The notes under the pieces were generated by a model. The model did no database searches. It saw only the letters and a program-made list of their open reading frames with translations, and had not been told where the DNA came from. A program made the position numbers and the translations under genes. From contig FR884067.1 in assembly GCA_000435975.1 (NCBI GenBank), positions 37,143 to 52,341 of the forward strand: a stretch of DNA of 15,199 nt, in the 5' to 3' direction. Of the stretch, positions 11,239 to 15,199 are shown piece by piece. Each line of letters begins with the position of its first letter. The first letter of the stretch is position 1. Source of the DNA: Oscillibacter sp. CAG:241. GTDB lineage: Bacteria; Bacillota; Clostridia; Oscillospirales; Oscillospiraceae.

Positions 11239-11915
11239 GCCTCCACCTCCAGATAGTACCCCACCATCCGGCGGGTGCGGATGGACACGGCGGAGTGCAG
11301 ATGGGTCAGCTTCCGCCGCAGGAAGGAGATGTATACCTCCACGTTGTTGTCCTCGGCGTCGGAATCATAGCCCCACACCTTCAGCAGCAGCTGCTCCTTG
11401 GGCACCACGCGGCCCTGGCTGCGCAGCAGCAGCTCCAGCATATCGTATTCCCGGCGGCTCAGCCGCAGGGACCGCTCCCCGCAGGACAGCTGGAACGTTC
11501 CCGGCTCCAGCCGCAGGTCCCCGAAGGCAATGGCATCGTCGGTTTTGGCCTCGCCGCCGCCCCGGCGCAGCAGGGAACGGATGCAGGCCAGCAGCTCGTC
11601 GGGCTCGAAGGGCTTGGTCAGATAGTAGTCCGCGCCGCAGTCCAGGCCCTGGACCCGGTCGGCTACGTCGCTGCGGGCCGTCAGCATCAGCACCGGCACG
11701 GCATGGCCCCCGGTGCGCAGCCTCCGCAGCAGGGTGAAGCCGTCCATCCCCGGCAGCATGGCGTCCAGCAGGATCAGGTCATAGATATCCGTCACGGCGT
11801 TGTCGTAGCCGGAGACGCCGTCGCTGCTGACGTCCACGGTGTATCCCTGCCGCCGCAGCAGCTCCGCCAGGTTCTGGGCCAGGCGCTTTTCATCCTCGAT
11901 CACAAGCAGCCGCAT
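11235..11915 (-). CDS. OmpR/PhoB-family response regulator
   Basis: A 226-residue regulator. The receiver domain (1-118) has the acidic pair Glu7/Asp8 (VIEDE), phospho-acceptor Asp51 (ILLDAMLPG), Thr79 (MLTARS) and Lys101 (LTKPF). The winged-helix output domain spans about 128-224 (LRLSRREYDMLELLLRSQGR, then DNNVEVYISFLRRKL and RTRRMVGYYLE). It starts 13 bases after the lipoprotein gene stop. It presumably responds to the adjacent kinase. Targets are unknown, and I see no convincing direct-repeat binding site in the window. Confidence 0.96.
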   Translation of the reverse strand: MRLLVIEDEKRLAQNLAELLRRQGYTVDVSSDGVSGYDNAVTDIYDLILLDAMLPGMDGFTLLRRLRTGGHAVPVLMLTARSDVADRVQGLDCGADYYLTKPFEPDELLACIRSLLRRGGGEAKTDDAIAFGDLRLEPGTFQLSCGERSLRLSRREYDMLELLLRSQGRVVPKEQLLLKVWGYDSDAEDNNVEVYISFLRRKLTHLHSAVSIRTRRMVGYYLEVEA

Positions 11916-11928
11916 GGGGCGCCCCCTC

Positions 11929-12834
11929 TTATTCCAGGCCCGACTGGGCCAGGGTCAGCAGCGGGGCCAGAGCCTCCGCGCTCATAAGATAAACCGTATC
12001 GTCATCGGAAACGCTGACGCAGTAGCCTGCACCCCGTTGGCCGCCCACCGTCAGGGTAAGGCTGCGGTCGGCCCCGGCGTGGGTGTATGCCGCCGTCAGG
12101 GTCACAGCGGGCTTGTCCAGGCCGCACAGGGCCGCTGCCCCGGCGCTGGGCCGCCAGTCCACACAGGCCGCCAGGTGCATGTCCCCCAGCCAGGCGGTCA
12201 GGTCCGCCAGCTGATCCGTTACATCCCGGCCGTCGGCGGTCCAGGCCCCCTCCGCAGGAGTCAGGGTCAGGGTGCGCTCTCCGACGGTGACGGTCAGGGA
12301 GGTGACATTCTCTGCCGTCAGCTGGGGCAGCTCCGGCAGGGCCATCATGTCATAGATGCTGCGGCCGATCTGGCTCATCAGGTCCGGCACGGCGTATACC
12401 GTGGCCTCGGCCCCCTCCCGGTATACATACACGCTGCCGTCGGACTCCTTGCCCAGGCGGTAGGTGACGGATGCGCCCTGGCTGTCGGTGACGGTGACGT
12501 ATTTGGTGGGGCTGTCCAGCCCATAGTCCGCCAGCTGGGCGGCGGTGGTGACAGGCGGCAGACTCTCGATGCCCTGCACCGTCTCCAGCAGGGCCAGGGC
12601 ATAGCTCTCGTCCAGGGGGAAGGTCTTGTCGTCGGCCCACAGCCAGTGGCCCTCCTCCAGGGAAAAGCGCAGGGTAATGGAGCCGTTGCTGCACACCAGG
12701 TGCACCGGCACCGCTTGCTCCTCCTGGGTGACGTTGGGGTCCTCCGGCTGGGGATGATCCTCTTTTTTGCCGCAGCCCGCCAGGGCCAGCAGCATCAGCG
12801 CCAGCAGCAGGGCGCATACGCTTCGTGTTTTCAT
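11929..12834 (-). CDS. DUF4340-type lipoprotein
   Basis: A 301-residue secreted lipoprotein. The N-terminus is a lipoprotein signal peptide with lipobox LALAGC, the lipidated residue being Cys21. An acidic linker and repeated beta-rich segments follow (FPLDESYALALLETVQGIESL, LADYGLDSPTKYVTVTD, YRLGKES, YVYREGAEATVYAVPD). They match the pattern of DUF4340 proteins: a threonine/valine-rich fold with a GLDSP motif, seen again as CGLDKPAVTLT near residue 240. AAAGGAGA precedes the ATG by 6 bases. Its position directly before a response regulator and kinase suggests it may feed an envelope signal to that system, as accessory lipoproteins of sensor kinases do; this is inference. Confidence 0.85.
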   Translation of the reverse strand: MKTRSVCALLLALMLLALAGCGKKEDHPQPEDPNVTQEEQAVPVHLVCSNGSITLRFSLEEGHWLWADDKTFPLDESYALALLETVQGIESLPPVTTAAQLADYGLDSPTKYVTVTDSQGASVTYRLGKESDGSVYVYREGAEATVYAVPDLMSQIGRSIYDMMALPELPQLTAENVTSLTVTVGERTLTLTPAEGAWTADGRDVTDQLADLTAWLGDMHLAACVDWRPSAGAAALCGLDKPAVTLTAAYTHAGADRSLTLTVGGQRGAGYCVSVSDDDTVYLMSAEALAPLLTLAQSGLE

Positions 12835-12853
12835 GGCAGTTCTCCTTTTTTTC

Positions 12854-13348
12854 TTACCGTTCCAGGCCCAGCAGGGCCATGATGGCCTCCTCCCGGCCTC
12901 GCATCTGAGCCTTCATAGGCCCCTCGTCCAGGTGGTCGTAGCCCAGCAGGTGCAGCACCGAGTGGGTCACCAGATAGGCCAGCTCCCGCCGCTTAGAGTG
13001 GCCAAATTCCTTGGCCTGGGCCGACACCCGCTCCATGGACAGCACCATGTCCCCCAGGGGGATGAGCCCCGTGCCGGGATCCGCGTCCCCGGGGCCCGGG
13101 TGCTCGCCGGGGACAAGGCTGAACTCCGGAAAGCTCAGCACGTCGGTGGGGCGGTCCACCTGCCGCATGTCGCGGTTGATCTGATGGATGCCGTCGTCGT
13201 CCGTCAGGAGCACGTCCACCTCGCAGGGGAGCGTGACGCCCTCTGCGGAAAGAGCCGTGCGGATGGTGCGGCGGATCAGGGCGCAGTTGGCGTCGCTGGC
13301 GGCGCCGGGCACGTCGGCGGTGACGGGGATATAGTGGGTCTTTCTCAT
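12854..13348 (-). CDS. ybeY: Endoribonuclease YbeY (16S rRNA maturation)
   Basis: A 164-residue zinc-dependent metalloprotein needed for 16S rRNA 3'-end maturation and ribosome quality control. The zinc motif is complete, HSVLHLLGYDH with His129, His133 and His139, preceded by the family segments INRDMRQVDRPTDVLSFP (57-74) and LGDMVLS (98-104). A Gly/Pro/Asp-rich insert of about 15 residues (GEHPGPGDADPGTG) lies between the latter two. The ATG overlaps the phoH stop by 4 bases, with GGAG just upstream inside phoH. In many Firmicutes yqfF (7TM-HD) stands between phoH and ybeY; here it is absent. Confidence 0.96.
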   Translation of the reverse strand: MRKTHYIPVTADVPGAASDANCALIRRTIRTALSAEGVTLPCEVDVLLTDDDGIHQINRDMRQVDRPTDVLSFPEFSLVPGEHPGPGDADPGTGLIPLGDMVLSMERVSAQAKEFGHSKRRELAYLVTHSVLHLLGYDHLDEGPMKAQMRGREEAIMALLGLER

Positions 13349-14301
13349 TTCTTTTTCTCCTCAAACCGGGCATATGCCTCGATAATGCGCTGGACCATCA
13401 CATGCCGCACCACGTCGGCCTTGCCCAGCTGGCAGATGGACACGCCCTCCACCCCCTTCAGGACCTTCATGGCCTCCTTCAGGCCGCTGGGCTTGTCCCC
13501 GGGCAGGTCGATCTGGGTAATGTCGCCGGTGATGACCACCCTGGAGCCGAAGCCCATGCGGGTCAGAAACATTTTCATCTGCTCCCGGCTGGTGTTCTGG
13601 GCCTCGTCCAGGATGATGAAGCTGTCGTCCAGGGTGCGGCCCCGCATATAGGCCAGGGGGGCCACCTCGATGTTGCCCCGCTCCAGGTATTTCTGGTACG
13701 TCTCAGCCCCCAGCATATCGAACAGGGCGTCGTACAGGGGCCGCAGATACGGGTCCACCTTGCTTTGCAGGTCGCCGGGCAGGAAGCCCAGCCGCTCTCC
13801 GGCCTCCACGGCGGGGCGGGTCAGGATGATGCGGTTGACCTGCTTGTCCCGGAAGGCGGCCACCGCCGCCGCCACTGCCAGATAGGTTTTGCCGGTGCCG
13901 GCAGGGCCCACGCCGATGGTGACGGTATCCTTCAGAATGGCGTCCACATACTGCTTCTGACCGATGGTTTTGGGCTTCACGGGGCGGCCCTTGGACGTGA
14001 TGCAGATCACGTCCTGGGTCAGCTCCCCGATGCGCTCGGACTGGCCGCTGCGGCACAGGCCCACCACATACCGCACGTGCTGCTCGCTGATGCTCTCGCC
14101 CTTGGCGGACAGGGTCAGCAGGGCCTGCACCGCCTTCTCCGCCAGCATGACGTTCTCCGGCTCGCCGGAGATCACCAGCTCGCCGCCCCGGTTTACCACC
14201 GTTACCTGGAATTCCGATTCCAGCAGGCGAATATTTTCGTCAAAGGAGCCAAACAGATTGATGGCCTCCTCCATGCGCTCGATGCCGATGCGCTGTTCCA
14301 T
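13345..14301 (-). CDS. phoH: PhoH family ATPase
   Basis: A 318-residue PhoH-like ATPase. An N-terminal KH-like or RNA-binding segment (about 30-100) precedes the P-loop domain, which has Walker A GPAGTGKT (132-139), TRPAVEAGERLGFLPGDL (161-178) and Walker B FIILDEAQN (228-236). A GDITQIDLP motif (259-267) also fits the family. Cellular function is not settled; a link to RNA metabolism with YbeY is supported by their constant neighbourhood. AGGGAGG is 8 bases before ATG 14301. A gap of 46 bases separates it from yqfD. Length is normal for the family. Confidence 0.96.
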   Translation of the reverse strand: MEQRIGIERMEEAINLFGSFDENIRLLESEFQVTVVNRGGELVISGEPENVMLAEKAVQALLTLSAKGESISEQHVRYVVGLCRSGQSERIGELTQDVICITSKGRPVKPKTIGQKQYVDAILKDTVTIGVGPAGTGKTYLAVAAAVAAFRDKQVNRIILTRPAVEAGERLGFLPGDLQSKVDPYLRPLYDALFDMLGAETYQKYLERGNIEVAPLAYMRGRTLDDSFIILDEAQNTSREQMKMFLTRMGFGSRVVITGDITQIDLPGDKPSGLKEAMKVLKGVEGVSICQLGKADVVRHVMVQRIIEAYARFEEKKK

Positions 14302-14316
14302 TGGGCATGCCTCCCT

Positions 14317-14337
14317 ATTGTATATCCAGATTGTATA
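14317..14337. repeat. 8-bp direct repeat in the yqfD-phoH gap
   Basis: ATTGTATA occurs at 14317-14324 and 14330-14337, separated by TCCAG. On the minus strand each gives TATACAAT, resembling a -10 element (TACAAT), but I find no convincing -35 at a proper distance. The gap is much more AT-rich than its surroundings. Confidence 0.45.
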
Positions 14338-14347
14338 GCCATATTTT

Positions 14348-15199
14348 TCAGTCGTCCGTCAGCGGGACCTCCCGGCCGATCTCCTCCAGGCACTCCGCCC
14401 GCAGGGTCACCGTCAGCCAGCCGCCCTGCTCCACCGCGTCCACCCGGACGCTTTCCGCCGTGCCGGTATCCGCCAGCAGCCGGGTCAGCCGGTCCCGCAG
14501 CAGGGCCTCACCCTCGTCCCGGGCCTCCTGGACCGGACGGCGGACCGGCGTACCGCCGCCGCAGGACGTCACCGTCTCCGACACCACCGTAATGGGCAGC
14601 CGCAGGCCCCACAAAAGGGTCACGGGGTGATACCGAACTATTTTATCACAGTCTGCCCCCAGTGTGCTACCCTTTCCATAGAATTTTATCCGTTTTTTGC
14701 CGATATCCAGGGCATACCGGGTCCGGGAGGAGACCGGAGCGCCCTTCTCCGACACTGTCAGGGGAACCTGCGCCGTCAGCTCGTACCAGGTCCGGGCCCA
14801 CACCCGGCCCATGCCGCGCTGCCACCGGAGACCCCCGTTGTCCAGGTCCACCGCCCCGGAGATCAGCAGCTGCCCCTGGGTAACGGTGGCTCCGGGCAGC
14901 ACCATGGCCTGGCCTCCCAGGGCCTCCACCCGGGTGACCAGGCCCGGACACCGGGCCACCACATTGGTGAGCCGGTCCTCCACCACAGCCTGGCCCCGGA
15001 CCCGCTCCACCACCTGCACCTGGGCCACGCAGCCCTTCACGTTCACCGCCAGCCACACCACGTCCTTCAGCTCCAGCAGCACATGGCTGCGCATGTCCTT
15101 CTGGTCGATGTCCAGACTCCGGGTGCCGATGGTGATGCCGTAGTCCTCCAGAGCACGCAGGATCACCTCGTCCGGCACCGTCTCGTTGCCGCTGACCCG
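14348..15199 (-). CDS. yqfD: Sporulation protein YqfD, 5' end outside window
   Basis: The C-terminal 283 residues of YqfD, a membrane-associated protein required for sporulation in Bacillus. The frame is open to the window edge (reading RVSGNETVPDEVILRALEDYGI); a GTG at 15178 is internal, not the start. Family features visible are the SGN and ALEDYGI segments, IDQKDMRSHVLLELKDVVWLAVNVKG, the lipoyl-like LPGATVTQGQLLISG part, and the basic KKRIKFYGKGS segment. The N-terminal portion, which completes the usual length of roughly 400 residues, is outside. It is the upstream-most gene here of the minus-strand operon, so the operon promoter lies beyond 15199, probably before yqfC or yqfD. It implies a spore-forming lineage. 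Confidence 0.92.
   Translation of the reverse strand, partial: RVSGNETVPDEVILRALEDYGITIGTRSLDIDQKDMRSHVLLELKDVVWLAVNVKGCVAQVQVVERVRGQAVVEDRLTNVVARCPGLVTRVEALGGQAMVLPGATVTQGQLLISGAVDLDNGGLRWQRGMGRVWARTWYELTAQVPLTVSEKGAPVSSRTRYALDIGKKRIKFYGKGSTLGADCDKIVRYHPVTLLWGLRLPITVVSETVTSCGGGTPVRRPVQEARDEGEALLRDRLTRLLADTGTAESVRVDAVEQGGWLTVTLRAECLEEIGREVPLTDD

Noticed and set aside
9598..11256. A 552-codon plus-strand open frame across the amidohydrolase and kinase genes
   Set aside because: It spans two well-supported minus-strand genes and their junction, is rich in Arg/Gln/Pro/Gly, and has no domain; it is a by-product of high GC at third positions.
14302..14347. Promoter for phoH in the AT-rich gap with two TACAAT boxes
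   Set aside because: No acceptable -35 hexamer 16-18 bases upstream of either box; recorded as a direct repeat only.
1..15199. CRISPR arrays, insertion sequences, transposases, integrases or attachment sites
   Set aside because: I saw no regular repeat-spacer array, no transposase or integrase motifs, and no long terminal repeats. The two tRNAs show no duplicated 3' end within the window.

Overview
The window looks like chromosomal DNA from a GC-rich, spore-forming member of the Clostridia, most likely Oscillospiraceae (Flavonifractor / Lawsonibacter / Dysosmobacter-like). The evidence is a yqfD sporulation gene next to phoH and ybeY, strong AGGAGG ribosome binding sites, sigma-A type promoters, CGG/CTG/GCC-rich codon use and a clostridial Feo iron-uptake operon with a DtxR-type regulator. 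The genus is an inference.

Left end (1-2100). A tRNA-Thr(UGU) and a truncated tRNA-Tyr(GUA) lie on the minus strand behind a near-consensus promoter. On the plus strand come a 77-residue coiled-coil-like protein overlapping a 102-residue sigma-70 region-4-like DNA-binding protein. A YitT-family membrane protein follows, with its own promoter whose -35 sits inside a 14-bp inverted repeat. After yitT there are three successive hairpins, the last a clear terminator, and then a short minus-strand open stretch that looks like the C-terminal remnant of a lost gene.

Middle (2099-7658). A DtxR/MntR-type metalloregulator (minus) diverges from a plus-strand iron cluster: feoA, feoA, feoB, a FeoB-associated Cys-rich membrane peptide, a second DtxR-fold protein lacking most metal ligands, an HMA (CxxC) protein and an AraC-family regulator with a PchR-like sensor half. 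The divergent control region holds two promoters and four copies of an 18-bp inverted repeat of the form GGTTAnn-N4-nnTAACC. One lies inside the regulator's own promoter and three lie in the feo leader, a layout expected for autoregulated iron-dependent repression. The leader RNA can also form a 13-bp hairpin closed by a UUCG tetraloop. A bidirectional terminator at 7626-7658 ends the cluster.

Right half (7664-15199). Eight tightly packed minus-strand genes probably form one transcription unit ending at the same terminator. In transcription order they are yqfD (5' end outside the window), phoH, ybeY, a DUF4340-type lipoprotein, an OmpR-family response regulator, its sensor kinase, an N-acyl-D-amino-acid deacylase-like amidohydrolase and an inositol-monophosphatase-family enzyme. 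Several junctions are 4-base ATGA overlaps. The first three genes are an old conserved sporulation/ribosome-maturation block; the next five are an unusual extension that may couple envelope sensing to a small catabolic pair.

The most interesting items are the 18-bp operator family, the ligand-poor DtxR paralogue plus HMA protein inside a Feo operon, the palindrome over the yitT promoter, the structured feo leader and the orphan C-terminal coding remnant.
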